This document shows, piece after piece, positions 18,489-27,580 of a stretch of 64,000 nt of DNA. The DNA comes from an uncultured Candidatus Saccharibacteria bacterium. GTDB taxonomy: Bacteria; Patescibacteriota; Saccharimonadia; Saccharimonadales; Saccharimonadaceae. The notes under the pieces were generated by a model. It searched no databases and was not told the origin of the DNA. It saw only the letters and a program-made list of their open reading frames with translations. The DNA lies in assembly GCA_938042065.1 (NCBI GenBank), contig CALISG010000001.1, positions 1-64,000 of the forward strand, in the 5' to 3' direction. Position numbers and translations under genes: made by a program. How positions within the stretch are numbered: the stretch's first letter is position 1; the number at the start of each line of letters is the position of its first letter.

Positions 18489-19519
18489 GACGAGACAAAG
18501 TCAAGACAGCGGCTGCCAAAAAGAAAAGCCGCCGCGAGGACAAAAAAAATACTGGTGCTCGCGCTTTGACCAGACAAAGGCGCAGCCGCCAGCGCAAATG
18601 GCTGACTTTCGTGCGAATGTGCCGCTACGGCGTCAATAATTTCACTCGTAACGCCTGGCTAACCATTGCGGCTACCGCGGTGATGACGATTACGTTGCTG
18701 ATTATCTTTACTACGGTGGTGGCGCGTAATATTTTGGCAGATTCGGTAACAGAGCTGAGTAAAAAAGTCGATATGTCAATTTATCTCAAAACGGGTACCA
18801 CCGAAGAGCAAGCTAAGCCGATTATGGCTGATTTGCGCAAGCTGTCGAATGTTGAAAAGGTCGAGTTTATCTCTTCGGATAGGGCGCGCCAGCAAAGTGC
18901 TAAAGACAACAAATCTGATCGAGATATCCAGGAAGCACTTAATCAGGCTATCAATAAAATGCCAGCGACAATTCGAGTAAACCTACATGATATTAATAAT
19001 ACGACTGAGCTTGATAGATTTGTCAAAGAAAGTTCTGAGCTAAAAAAATATATTGACTCGGATCGCGAACCGTCGTTTGCTGGCGACCGGCGCGACGCTA
19101 TCGAAAATATCGGCCGCTGGACAGATTTTGCGCAGCGGGCCGGTTTGGCAGCGAGCGTTCTCTTCGTCGTAATATCTTCGTTGATTGTTTTTAATACCAT
19201 TAGAATGGCAATATTCAACCGTAAAAGCGAGATCGAGATGATGAAGCTTATCGGTGCTGACAAAAGCTTTATCCGCGGCCCGTTTTTGGTAGAGGCAATG
19301 GTGTATGGTTGTATTGCTGCGGTTGTAGCGACCGCTATAGGGGTAGGGGTTTTCGCGACGATTTCTGGCAAATTACAGGCTTATGGAATTGCTGCTGTAG
19401 CTACATCGCACTTTCTGGTAAATAATTTGCTGCTGGTCTTGCTAAGTATGATGTTGTTAGGCTCGTTGATTGGGATTATTTCCTCGACACTGGCCACTCG
19501 CCGTTATCTCAAATTGTAG
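18485..19519 (+). CDS. ftsX: cell division protein FtsX
   Basis: Permease-like partner of FtsE. 344 residues: a basic cytoplasmic N-terminus (about 1-45), one membrane helix (about 55-80), an extracellular domain with VDMSIYLKTGTTEEQ, then three C-terminal helices including the coupling segment FNRKSEIEMMKLIGA. Type VII ABC layout. Known FtsX extracellular domains bind PcsB/RipC-type hydrolases; the next gene encodes such a protein, so the three gene products very likely form one division module. Confidence 0.93.
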   Translation: MRRDKVKTAAAKKKSRREDKKNTGARALTRQRRSRQRKWLTFVRMCRYGVNNFTRNAWLTIAATAVMTITLLIIFTTVVARNILADSVTELSKKVDMSIYLKTGTTEEQAKPIMADLRKLSNVEKVEFISSDRARQQSAKDNKSDRDIQEALNQAINKMPATIRVNLHDINNTTELDRFVKESSELKKYIDSDREPSFAGDRRDAIENIGRWTDFAQRAGLAASVLFVVISSLIVFNTIRMAIFNRKSEIEMMKLIGADKSFIRGPFLVEAMVYGCIAAVVATAIGVGVFATISGKLQAYGIAAVATSHFLVNNLLLVLLSMMLLGSLIGIISSTLATRRYLKL

Positions 19520-19559
19520 AGTAATTTACGAAAGGAGGTGCTTATTCGACGTAGCTTTA

Positions 19560-19588
19560 TTGACAAAGCGGTAATGCTTTGTTACGCT
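19560..19588 (+). promoter_or_regulatory. promoter of the PcsB-like gene
   Basis: TTGACA (19560-19565), a 17-base spacer, then TACGCT (19583-19588); the -10 ends 6 bases before ATG 19595. This sets the start codon and predicts a leaderless mRNA, independent of ftsEX read-through. Confidence 0.7.
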
Positions 19589-19594
19589 AGAGGT

Positions 19595-20752
19595 ATGAAA
19601 CATAGGTCCACCACACCAGTTTCGTCAAGGCGGCACGTTGCGAAGTCGTCAATCGTCGCAGCAGCTGTTTTGATGAGCGCAAGTATACCGGTTGCCTTCG
19701 CGCAAAACGTGTTGGCCGACCAGTACGACGAACAGGTCAAAAAACTTCAATCAGAAGCTGATTCATATCAGCAGCAGGCGGCGACGCTTGGTGCGCTGGC
19801 GTCAACGCTGCAAGCGCAGCTTGATGTATTAACCAAGCAAAAAAATGAAATCCAAGCGCAAATTAATACTAGCCAAGCTAAGCGCGATAAGCTTGAGAAA
19901 GATATCGCTGCTACCGAAAAGAAAATCGAGATTAACAAAGAAGCTCTTGGCGAAATTGTTGCCGATATGTACGTTGATAGCTCAATCTCGCCGCTCGAGA
20001 TGCTGGCTAGCAGCAAAAACATCGGCGATTACGTTGACAAGCAAGAATACCGCTCGTCAATGCAGGATAATCTGAGTACCAAGATCAAGCAGATTAAATC
20101 GCTCAAAGCGCAGCTCGAAAAGCAGAAAAAGCAAGTTGAGAACGTACTACGCGATCAGAAGTCGCAAAAAGCCGCGATGGCCGCCAAAGAGGCCGAACAA
20201 GCCAAACTGGTCTCGGACACTCGCGGCGAAGAATCAGCATACAATAACCTGGTCGCCAAGCGTAACAGCGAAATCAGCAGTGTCCGCGCTCAACAGGCTG
20301 CCGCTATGGCTGCAGCTGCCCGTGCTTCAGGCTCTACTAATATTGGTACGGGCTCGGCTAGCGGCGGCGGATATCCGTCGGTTTGGGCTAATGCCGAGCA
20401 AGATACGATCGTTGATAACTGGGGTCTCTATAACCGCGAATGCGTCAGCTACACCGCCTGGAAAGTAGCTAGTACTGGCCGTTACGTACCGCATTTTGGC
20501 GGGGCAGGTAACGCTAATCAGTGGCCGAGCACAACGTCTCGCTATGGTATTGCAAACGGCCCAACGCCAAAAGCTGGCTCGGTAGCTATTCAGTATGTTG
20601 GTGCTTATGGTCACGCTATGTATGTCGAAGCAGTTAATGGCGATGGTACGATTACTGTTAGTGACTACAACAATAATATCGACGGTTTAGGCTGGGGCCG
20701 CTATCACTACTACACGCGTTCAAGTGCTGGGCTAACTTATATATATTTCTAG
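19595..20752 (+). CDS. secreted coiled-coil CHAP peptidoglycan hydrolase (PcsB-like)
   Basis: 385 residues. Seen: a signal peptide (about 1-40, ending SIPVAFAQNVLA), a long coiled coil rich in K, Q and E (about 45-235), an alanine/glycine linker, and a C-terminal CHAP domain with catalytic Cys in NRECVSYTAW near residue 282 and His in GAYGHAMYVE near 338. This is the architecture of PcsB, which FtsEX activates through the coiled coil to split daughter cells. The gene follows ftsX by 75 bases. Specificity (amidase or endopeptidase) cannot be told. Confidence 0.9.
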   Translation: MKHRSTTPVSSRRHVAKSSIVAAAVLMSASIPVAFAQNVLADQYDEQVKKLQSEADSYQQQAATLGALASTLQAQLDVLTKQKNEIQAQINTSQAKRDKLEKDIAATEKKIEINKEALGEIVADMYVDSSISPLEMLASSKNIGDYVDKQEYRSSMQDNLSTKIKQIKSLKAQLEKQKKQVENVLRDQKSQKAAMAAKEAEQAKLVSDTRGEESAYNNLVAKRNSEISSVRAQQAAAMAAAARASGSTNIGTGSASGGGYPSVWANAEQDTIVDNWGLYNRECVSYTAWKVASTGRYVPHFGGAGNANQWPSTTSRYGIANGPTPKAGSVAIQYVGAYGHAMYVEAVNGDGTITVSDYNNNIDGLGWGRYHYYTRSSAGLTYIYF

Positions 20753-20816
20753 CGAGATCAATATAATAATCAGTAAATTATAGCGTACTCAGCCAGAGTG
20801 CGCTATAATTATGATT

Positions 20817-22034
20817 ATGGCAAACGAACAGGGAGTTGAAAATAAGGGGCGGAAGCCTCGGCAGCGGAAGGTTTCACAGGGTGTTTTCTTGGCGTCGTTG
20901 GTCTTGGCGATAATCGTATCGTTTGCGGCTGGTACGCGCAGCGAAGAAATCTATCAGATAGCAGCGCCGATTTTTGGCATCAAGGTGGCTAAGCAGCCGC
21001 TCGACACCGAGGTGATGAAAGAAGCTTATCGTCAACTAGCGGCGAATTATGACGGTGATTTGGATGCTAATAAGCTGTCGGACGGGGCGGCTCGCGGCAT
21101 GGTCAAAGCGGTCGGCGACGACTACACGACATTTCTAGATAAGGAAGAAGCGGCAGAATTTAACAAAAGCCTAAACGGCGAAGTTTCTGGCATTGGCGCC
21201 GAAATCGGCGTGCGTAATTTGCAGCCGACGGTACTGCGAGTTCTCGATGACTCTCCAGCCAAGAAAGCCGGCCTTAAAACGGGTGATATCTTTGTGGCTG
21301 TGAACGGTACATCAGTAGCAGGCGAGACGGCTAGCGGCGTGGCTGATAAGGTTACTGGCGAAGCGGGCACGACCGTCAAGCTAACTATGCGCCGCGGTAG
21401 CGAATCGCTAGATTTTTCGATTACGCGGGCCCAAATTAGCGATCCTAGCGTCCGTTGGTCGGTTAGCGACGATATTGGTGTCTTGACGATCTCGCGCTTT
21501 GACGATAATACTGGTTCGCTAGCCCGCAAAGCCGCTAAAGAATTCATTGACAAAGGTGTTAAAAGCGTTATTGTTGATTTGCGTAACAACGGCGGCGGCT
21601 ATTTGACGGCGGCGCAAGAAGTGGCGAGTTTGTGGCTAGATAGTGGCAAGACAGTCGTTACCGAGAAAAGCCGCGGGCAGGTGACTGAGACAGTTAAAGC
21701 TTCGGGTAATCCGACACTTAAAGGCAAGAAAACCATTGTCCTCGTCAATGGCAGCTCAGCCAGTGCTAGTGAGATTGTGGCTGGTGCGCTGAAAGATTAT
21801 CAAGCAGCCATCTTGGTCGGTGAAAAAACCTTTGGCAAGGGTACGGTGCAAAAGGTGATCAACCTATCCGACGATCGTATCCTCAAGGTGACAGTGGCCC
21901 GCTGGTATACACCGCAAGACAGAAACATCACCAAAGAAGGCATCCAGCCAAACCAGACGGTCAAGATGAGCTCGGATGATAATAACGCTGGGCGTGACCC
22001 GCAAATGGTGCGCGCTAAAGAATTAGCGTCATAG
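20817..22034 (+). CDS. S41 family C-terminal processing protease (CtpA-like)
   Basis: 405 residues: short cytoplasmic N-terminus, one membrane helix (about 20-42), a PDZ domain (about 105-190, with SGIGAEIGVRN and GLKTGDIFVAVNG) and an S41 catalytic domain with Ser in NGSSASASEIVAGAL near 314 and Lys in EKTFGKGTVQ near 340. Such proteases trim or degrade exported proteins, often wall-hydrolase regulators, which fits its place after the PcsB-like gene. TATAAT at 20804-20809 ends 7 bases before ATG 20817, which I prefer to the ATG two codons earlier. Confidence 0.92.
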   Translation: MANEQGVENKGRKPRQRKVSQGVFLASLVLAIIVSFAAGTRSEEIYQIAAPIFGIKVAKQPLDTEVMKEAYRQLAANYDGDLDANKLSDGAARGMVKAVGDDYTTFLDKEEAAEFNKSLNGEVSGIGAEIGVRNLQPTVLRVLDDSPAKKAGLKTGDIFVAVNGTSVAGETASGVADKVTGEAGTTVKLTMRRGSESLDFSITRAQISDPSVRWSVSDDIGVLTISRFDDNTGSLARKAAKEFIDKGVKSVIVDLRNNGGGYLTAAQEVASLWLDSGKTVVTEKSRGQVTETVKASGNPTLKGKKTIVLVNGSSASASEIVAGALKDYQAAILVGEKTFGKGTVQKVINLSDDRILKVTVARWYTPQDRNITKEGIQPNQTVKMSSDDNNAGRDPQMVRAKELAS

Positions 22035-22073
22035 CCCTTGTGCTTATCGCCAGGCTGGTATACTATATAAACT

Positions 22074-22460
22074 ATGGATACACGCAAACGTAAGATTTTG
22101 CTAGTAGAGGATGATACTGCGCTAGCATCAGTATATCGGTCGCGCCTTGAACTGGAGGGTTTTGACGTCTGTGAAGCAAATAATGGCGAGGATGCGCTGT
22201 CGTTGGCAGTGTCTGAGCATCCTGACTTGATTTTGCTGGACGTTATGATGCCGAAAATTAGCGGTTTTGACGTTTTGGATATTTTGCGTAATACGCCGGA
22301 GACTACTAACATCCGAGTGATCATGCTGACAGCGCTTAGCCAGCCCAAAGACAAAGAGCGCGCCGAGCAACTCGGTGTTGACGATTATTTAGTAAAATCG
22401 CAAGTAGTTATCGGCGATGTCGTCGAGCGCGTGCGCTACCACCTAGGCATGAGCAAGTAG
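22074..22460 (+). CDS. stand-alone receiver-domain response regulator
   Basis: 128 residues covering only a REC domain: acidic pocket in LLVEDDTAL, phospho-acceptor Asp in LILLDVMMPK, and conserved Lys in DYLVKSQV. There is no DNA-binding or enzymatic output domain, so it would act by protein contact. TATACT (22059-22064) lies 9 bases before the ATG. No kinase is adjacent; the nearest one is at 29018. Confidence 0.85.
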   Translation: MDTRKRKILLVEDDTALASVYRSRLELEGFDVCEANNGEDALSLAVSEHPDLILLDVMMPKISGFDVLDILRNTPETTNIRVIMLTALSQPKDKERAEQLGVDDYLVKSQVVIGDVVERVRYHLGMSK

Positions 22461-22503
22461 CCGTTTGTAGAATTGCTTAATCTGTTTATTTGTGGCGTTG
22501 TAG

Positions 22504-22532
22504 TTGACATTTCGCTTATGTTTTGATATAAT
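22504..22532 (+). promoter_or_regulatory. consensus promoter of the 22541 gene
   Basis: TTGACA (22504-22509), exactly 17 bases, TATAAT (22527-22532). Both hexamers are perfect. The -10 ends 8 bases before the ATG at 22541, so the transcript should begin at or next to the start codon. Confidence 0.85.
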
Positions 22533-22540
22533 AGTAGTAT

Positions 22541-23815
22541 ATGCCAGGAACACATACATCAAAAAGTACAGCACCAAGCGGTGAATCGCCTAAAAAACCT
22601 ATAATAATTGGCTATCCAGTGCCGAGTAGCGAGCTCCCAAGCGCTGAGAGACTAGGCACTTCTGAAGAAAAGGCTAGGTTGGAGCTATTGAGTAAAGTAA
22701 GCGTTGGATTGGGTAGATTAGCTACTGGTAGACGGTCTGATGAATCTGGAGATAGCGATAGAGCAATTGATAGAGCTAGAATAGCTTTTCTAAGGTCCCG
22801 ATTATATCCAGATACTCCTGCCTACTTACTTATTAATACAGAGGACGGTAGTGATGATGACAATGGTGATGACAATGGTGATGACAATGGTGATGGTAGT
22901 AGGCGCGCTACCTGGATGCGCGTTGATCAAGGTGATTTCAGTACAACGATAAATCCTGATAGCGAGGAAAATCATGGTTTGCCGCCGGCTGAAGACGCCC
23001 TCGATGCTTGGGAGGCGCAATTACCGCAGAGCAATAATCAGCCGACAGAGCAGCCAAAGCCGCCAACTGATGAGCGTAAAAGATTGCGCGCTGCGCTAAG
23101 AGAGGCTGGCAAGCTGGATCCGACGAAAGCAGAGCCGAAGCCATCAACCCGCGAGGATGTATTAGCTGCATTAAGAGGCGCAACGACCGGAGCTAACAAA
23201 CCAGTCCCAAGGTCGCAAGCCCGCGAAGAAGTGCTGGCTGCGCTTAGAGGCGGAATTATTGAAGAGACTGATTCAGACAGAGATCCGTCTGTTGCCGATA
23301 CTGAAAGCGAACCTCCCGCACCAGAAGATCAAGAAGAATCGGGAAGCTCAAATGAGCAAGATGACAGCCCAGATGAGTTATCGGCCGATAAACAGTCTCT
23401 TAGCGCTTCTGAGGCGTTAAAAGCGTTGGCGGAAGCAGACGATACGCGCATTTGTATAAGGAATATGTCAGATGCCGCAGAAAGAATAGTTAGAACTTTA
23501 AAGAGATCAGAGATACCGCTATCCTCTAATAATAATTTGCAAGAATTTGCGTCGGGCGTCTCAATGATGCTTAATAGGTTGGACGGTGTTGTTGAGAAAG
23601 CTAGAAGCGGTTTGCCGCTTCGCCTGGGCGATAGGATAGGCGAGATTAAGCGTGCTCTGACAGTACTGAATAACGCCGTCGCCAAGCAAGGCCGTTATGG
23701 ACATAGTAACGAAGATTACTTACCGTATGCGACGAAACTAAGAGATAGTATCACAGAACTGCAAAGATTTATGAACGTATTAGTAGAGCGCCAAGAAAAC
23801 AAAGAACAAGGCTAG
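22541..23815 (+). CDS. acidic low-complexity protein with short internal repeats, unknown
   Basis: 424 residues, no signal peptide or membrane helix. Contains a DDNG tandem repeat (about residues 106-118), an E/P/S/D-rich disordered middle, and two copies of a motif like REDVLAALRGA / REEVLAALRGG (about 205 and 228), with a weaker relative RKRLRAALREAGK before them. The last 130 residues look helical and folded. Driven by a perfect promoter with a predicted leaderless start. I do not recognise it; the repeated helical motif may be a docking element. Confidence 0.7.
   Translation: MPGTHTSKSTAPSGESPKKPIIIGYPVPSSELPSAERLGTSEEKARLELLSKVSVGLGRLATGRRSDESGDSDRAIDRARIAFLRSRLYPDTPAYLLINTEDGSDDDNGDDNGDDNGDGSRRATWMRVDQGDFSTTINPDSEENHGLPPAEDALDAWEAQLPQSNNQPTEQPKPPTDERKRLRAALREAGKLDPTKAEPKPSTREDVLAALRGATTGANKPVPRSQAREEVLAALRGGIIEETDSDRDPSVADTESEPPAPEDQEESGSSNEQDDSPDELSADKQSLSASEALKALAEADDTRICIRNMSDAAERIVRTLKRSEIPLSSNNNLQEFASGVSMMLNRLDGVVEKARSGLPLRLGDRIGEIKRALTVLNNAVAKQGRYGHSNEDYLPYATKLRDSITELQRFMNVLVERQENKEQG
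22856..22891 (+). repeat. 12-bp tandem repeat, three copies, in coding sequence
   Basis: Three perfect copies of GATGACAATGGT encoding Asp-Asp-Asn-Gly. The unit is a multiple of three, so copy-number change would lengthen or shorten an acidic linker without breaking the frame. Confidence 0.9.
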
Positions 23816-23862
23816 TAGTGGTATCTCGCTAGCCAAGGTAGCACACCTAGTGTGAATCTAGC

Positions 23863-24135
23863 TTATTCAACGCAAACTTGAGTTCGCGGGTGAGTATTGC
23901 CAGTGAACGATGGCTTCTTGATATGTTTGAAAACTACGGTGCCGCTCTTGGCTGCGTGAATAGTGTAGTTGCGGCTGATGTAAGTACCTGGGCCAGCAAC
24001 TTTGGTACTGCCAGTCTGGCGAACCAGCACCTCGCCCTGGTTGACTTTTTGCCCGCCGAAACGCTTGACGCCATTGCGCCTACCAGCACTTTTGTGGGTA
24101 TTATCGCTCGAACCGCCAGCTTTAACGTGTGACAT
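23863..24135 (-). CDS. rpmA: 50S ribosomal protein L27
   Basis: 90 residues matching bL27: MSHVKAGGSSDNTHKSAGRRNGVK-like N-terminus, GGQKVNQGEVLVRQTG and FKHIKKP. The N-terminus has no cleavable Firmicutes-type extension. It has an AAAGGAG site and a leader of about 30 bases behind a strong promoter (24172-24200), unlike the leaderless genes around it. rplU is not adjacent. Confidence 0.95.
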   Translation of the reverse strand: MSHVKAGGSSDNTHKSAGRRNGVKRFGGQKVNQGEVLVRQTGSTKVAGPGTYISRNYTIHAAKSGTVVFKHIKKPSFTGNTHPRTQVCVE

Positions 24136-24171
24136 AAAACTCCTTTAATTTAATATAAGACAATCTATGCT

Positions 24172-24200
24172 ATTGTACGCGAAGCTATCGGAAATGTCAA
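24172..24200 (-). promoter_or_regulatory. promoter of rpmA
   Basis: On the minus strand, TTGACA (24195-24200), a 17-base spacer, TACAAT (24172-24177). Near-perfect sigma-70-type promoter giving a leadered mRNA with an AAAGGAG ribosome site. Confidence 0.8.
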
Positions 24201-24252
24201 GCTTCTGAGAATGAATAATGAAACAGGCGCGGGCTTGGTGAGCGGGCTGCTT

Positions 24253-25437
24253 TTAATTTTCATCGAGAGGTTTAAGTAGCAAAATCTCTCGTGCTACTAC
24301 CTGGTTTTCGCGGTAGTAGAGCAGCTGGTCGTCGCTGACTAAGTTTAGATGTAGGCGTTGGTAGCCTAAATCTGCTAACTGATCAATAAGCGGTAAATGT
24401 GTAAATTTACCACTATGGTCGCGCCAGGCGGGCACGGCGACGACTAGCGTTGTACTCGGATTGATTTGCGGGCGGATGTTTGCTAAAAATTGGCTGATGA
24501 TATGATTGCAATTACCGCGGACTGCGGTGAGCTTGGCAGGCTTTGGCGGGGCCGAGAAGGGTTGGCCGAGGTAGGCCTCGCAGACGATGCGGGTGATTTC
24601 GGATTTTTGCGCGGCGTTGAGCTTGACAGTGGTAGCGTCAGCTTGAAATATCTGCCACTGAGGGTTGATTTGGTATTTATTATCGAGCCACTGCATGTTT
24701 TCTGTGGCGTAATCGACCATTTTTTGGCTCAGGTCGCTACCGTAGACGTCTATTCCTTTGAGCCGCGCTTCTTGGAGAACGGTGCCAGTACCGCAAAAAG
24801 GGTCCCAGAGGCGGCCAGGTTTCGTCTCGCCAGATAGATTTATCATCATCCGCGCTAATTTCGGCGGCAGCATACCGACGAAAGCATCGGTGCGCGGGCG
24901 AGCTTGGTCGCGGGCAGCCAGTGCGGTGATGTTCTGGGCGCCGACGCTTTCAGCGATAATGAGGCGATTATTTGGCGCTCGGACGACTAGCAGTTCAACT
25001 TTCGTCGGCGATAGCCCAAGCTTGTTATGATGGCTAGTAGCGGTGTTAAGGGCGATTTCTGGGTTCGGGATAAGGCGTAAGCTAGTGCCGCTGTCGCGTA
25101 ATTTTTTCTTGATGAGCAAGCCGGTTTTTTGGACATCGCGCGGCGAGATTTTGAAGCCGTAAGCGCTGATACCAAGAGTTATTTTATGCTCGCTGGCGCG
25201 CCATTTGGCGGCGTAGTGCTGAACGATTTGGCGGCTGGCGGTTAGCCAATTGCCGCGGTCGAGCTCGAGAACGACCCGGCCGGCTTTTTGGCTGCCGCCG
25301 AGGGTCTCGAAGTCAAAATTAGGCGAATCTACAAGCGCTGTTTGCTGCGAAAACCATCGGACATTGTCAGCACCGTAGAGCTGTTCTAGCTCGGCTACTC
25401 CAAGTGCTGGCTGGCGGCCAAGTATTGTGATATGCAT
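24253..25437 (-). CDS. Trm11-like RNA (guanine-N2) methyltransferase
   Basis: 394 residues. Seen: an N-terminal region of THUMP-like layout (about 1-170), then MLPPKLARMMINLSG and the SAM-binding DPFCGTGTVLQEARLKG, typical of the Trm11/TrmG10 group that methylates guanine 10 of tRNA. The usual catalytic DPPY or NPPY motif is replaced by a segment reading EAYLGQPF, so activity or the exact target is uncertain. The start lies 6 bases from a minus-strand TATACT (25444-25449): predicted leaderless and divergent from the flippase gene with only 21 bases between the two start codons. Confidence 0.75.
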   Translation of the reverse strand: MHITILGRQPALGVAELEQLYGADNVRWFSQQTALVDSPNFDFETLGGSQKAGRVVLELDRGNWLTASRQIVQHYAAKWRASEHKITLGISAYGFKISPRDVQKTGLLIKKKLRDSGTSLRLIPNPEIALNTATSHHNKLGLSPTKVELLVVRAPNNRLIIAESVGAQNITALAARDQARPRTDAFVGMLPPKLARMMINLSGETKPGRLWDPFCGTGTVLQEARLKGIDVYGSDLSQKMVDYATENMQWLDNKYQINPQWQIFQADATTVKLNAAQKSEITRIVCEAYLGQPFSAPPKPAKLTAVRGNCNHIISQFLANIRPQINPSTTLVVAVPAWRDHSGKFTHLPLIDQLADLGYQRLHLNLVSDDQLLYYRENQVVAREILLLKPLDEN

Positions 25438-25443
25438 AAATAT

Positions 25444-25451
25444 AGTATACT
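25444..25451. promoter_or_regulatory. shared palindromic -10 for two divergent leaderless genes
   Basis: AGTATACT is its own reverse complement and supplies TATACT to both strands. The plus-strand hexamer (25446-25451) ends 7 bases before ATG 25459; the minus-strand hexamer (25444-25449) ends 6 bases before the ATG at 25437. The whole gap between start codons is 21 bp. Confidence 0.75.
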
Positions 25452-25458
25452 AGATTGT

Positions 25459-26514
25459 ATGAAAAGGAGACTGTCTTTTCGATTGTGGTTGAGTATTGCC
25501 ACGTTGCTGTTGATTGCTTTGATACTTTTTCTAGCTAGAAGCGAACTGGTATATGCTTGGGGTCTGCTAGGTAAAATTAACCTTGGTAAGCTTGTGTGGA
25601 TGCTGCCAATTATTGCGGCCGGATATTTGGCGACTGGCGAGATGATTTTTTCGTATTTGCGTCAGAAAGGCTTCGTGAAGAATATTAATCCGGCAACTCT
25701 GGCACGCATATCGCTAGAGTTAAATTTTGTTAATCATGCTTTTCCTAGCGGCGGTGTCAGTGGTATTTCGTATGCTAACTGGCGTTTAGGCAAGTACGGT
25801 GTGCCAATCGGGCGGGCGACGATGGCGCAATTTGTGCGTTATGTGGTGGGTTTTATGGCGATTGTGGTCTTTTTGGTAGTTTCTGTTTTGATGGTGACGA
25901 TTGACGGCCGTGTTAACCGCTGGATAATTTTGATGAGCTCAACGCTGGTATTTTTGCTGGTGATGGCGACGCTGCTGGGCGCGTACTTTTTGAATAGCGT
26001 CCACCGGATGAAAAAATTAGCCAAGAGGATTACGATGATAACTAACGGTACGGCGTCATTTTTTGCGCGGCGGCCGCAGGTGGTATTGAAGCGGGAGTCG
26101 ATAGAGAAGTTTTTCTATGATATGCACGACGATTTTAACGAGCTAAAGCGCGATAAGCGCGTGTTGCTGAAGCCGTTTTTGTGGGCGATGTTATTTACCG
26201 CTACCGAAATTGCGCCGATCTGGATTACTTTTCAGGCGCTGGGAATGAGTGTCAACCCGGCGTCGATTTTGATTGCTTATGGCATAGCGACGATTGCTGG
26301 ATTCATTGTGGTAACGCCAGGCGGAACGGGCGCCTACGAGGCAATCATGGTTAGTGTTTTGGCTTTATCAGGTATAGGTAGTGGCCAGTCGATTGCAGCG
26401 ATTGTACTTTATCGGGTAATTGTACTGCTGACGGCGCTGCTGCTAGGCTATGTATTTTACCAGCTAACAATAGTGAAATATGGACGAAAATCCGATTCCA
26501 AGGTTCGGCGTTAG
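25459..26514 (+). CDS. YbhN/LPG-synthase-like integral membrane protein (flippase-like domain)
   Basis: 351 residues with about eight membrane helices; conserved stretches VNHAFPSGGVSGISY and VVTPGGTGAYEA identify the UPF0104/lysylphosphatidylglycerol synthase transmembrane family. Family members move or modify lipids; no synthase domain is attached here, so a lipid transport role is the likelier reading. The start at 25459 is fixed by TATACT 7 bases upstream; a TTG-like in-frame start at 25432 would overlap the promoter. The 3' end overlaps xseA by 35 bases. Confidence 0.85.
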   Translation: MKRRLSFRLWLSIATLLLIALILFLARSELVYAWGLLGKINLGKLVWMLPIIAAGYLATGEMIFSYLRQKGFVKNINPATLARISLELNFVNHAFPSGGVSGISYANWRLGKYGVPIGRATMAQFVRYVVGFMAIVVFLVVSVLMVTIDGRVNRWIILMSSTLVFLLVMATLLGAYFLNSVHRMKKLAKRITMITNGTASFFARRPQVVLKRESIEKFFYDMHDDFNELKRDKRVLLKPFLWAMLFTATEIAPIWITFQALGMSVNPASILIAYGIATIAGFIVVTPGGTGAYEAIMVSVLALSGIGSGQSIAAIVLYRVIVLLTALLLGYVFYQLTIVKYGRKSDSKVRR

Positions 26515-27580
26515 CGGTTTCGTCGAGCTGATTAATCAAGTGCTGGAGTTTTCGTGCAGTGCTGTTGATATCGAGGGCGAGGTCGCCAGCTTCAAAGTAA
26601 ACCAAGGCAAATGGGTGTTTTTTGACTTGAAAGACGAGGAAGCGAGCGTCGGTTGCTTTATGCCAGTTTATCAACTGCGAACACCGATTGAAGACGGCAT
26701 GAAGCTGGTGGTGCGGTCACAGCCTAAAGTGACGAAGTGGGGCAAATTTAGCGTGACGGTGCAAAATTACCGTCCGCTAGGTGAGGGCAGCTTGCGCAAA
26801 AGTTTCCAGCTGTTGCGTACTAAGTTAGAGAAGGAAGGAATATTTGCCGCGGAGCGCAAGCGTTGTTTGCCGCAAATTCCAGCGCGTATCGGCGTGATAA
26901 GTAGCACGCAGGCGGCAGGCTACGCGGACTTTATCAAAATCGTAAATGAGCGCTGGGGCGGCTTGCAGATTGACGTAGCGCATGTTCAAGTGCAAGGCGA
27001 GGCGGCGGCTGATCAGATTGTTGCGGCAATTAATCGTTTTAACGAGAGTCAAACGCCGCCCGAGGTGCTGGTGATCATTCGCGGCGGCGGCAGTGCTGAC
27101 GATTTGAATACGTTTAACGATGAATTGTTGGTTAGAGCGATTGCTGCCAGCCGCGTGCCGACATTGGTCGGCATTGGGCACGAAGTCGATATGACACTGG
27201 CGGACTTGGCTGCCGATGTACGGGCTTCTACGCCGAGCAACGCGGCGCAAATTATTGTGCCAGACCGGCGAGAACTACTGCAAGAAATAAAAGCGCTGGT
27301 TGACGGCATGGCCTACCGGACGGAGTCAGCGATTAGCGATTTAGATAGTGAAATTGACAGCTTGCGGCAGCGCGCGTTGCTACATCTAGATAGCAGAACT
27401 GACGTCTTAACGAGCGAGATCAAGCAATTCCAGCGGATTTTGGCAGCGTACAATCCGCAGTTGGCGCTGGCGCGTGGTTACGCGATTGTGCGCGGTTCGA
27501 CCGAAATAGGCGAAGTTATTAATATCGAGGAAGAAAAAATAATTATCAAAGCGGAGGTTAAAAATGTCAAGCAAAAATGA
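26480..27580 (+). CDS. xseA: exodeoxyribonuclease VII large subunit
   Basis: 366 residues (E. coli has 456). Seen: N-terminal OB-fold (about 10-105, with GEVASFKVNQGKWVFFDLKD), the catalytic domain with IGVISSTQAAGYADF, VIIRGGGSADDLNTFND and GIGHEVDMTLADLAADVRASTPSNAA, then a shortened coiled-coil region. It degrades single-stranded DNA with XseB, whose gene overlaps by 17 bases. The start overlaps the flippase gene. Confidence 0.94.
   Translation: MDENPIPRFGVSGFVELINQVLEFSCSAVDIEGEVASFKVNQGKWVFFDLKDEEASVGCFMPVYQLRTPIEDGMKLVVRSQPKVTKWGKFSVTVQNYRPLGEGSLRKSFQLLRTKLEKEGIFAAERKRCLPQIPARIGVISSTQAAGYADFIKIVNERWGGLQIDVAHVQVQGEAAADQIVAAINRFNESQTPPEVLVIIRGGGSADDLNTFNDELLVRAIAASRVPTLVGIGHEVDMTLADLAADVRASTPSNAAQIIVPDRRELLQEIKALVDGMAYRTESAISDLDSEIDSLRQRALLHLDSRTDVLTSEIKQFQRILAAYNPQLALARGYAIVRGSTEIGEVINIEEEKIIIKAEVKNVKQK

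Noticed and set aside
22856..22891. Short tandem repeat as a mobile or CRISPR-like element
   Set aside because: Three 12-bp copies inside a coding sequence, encoding DDNG; a simple coding repeat.
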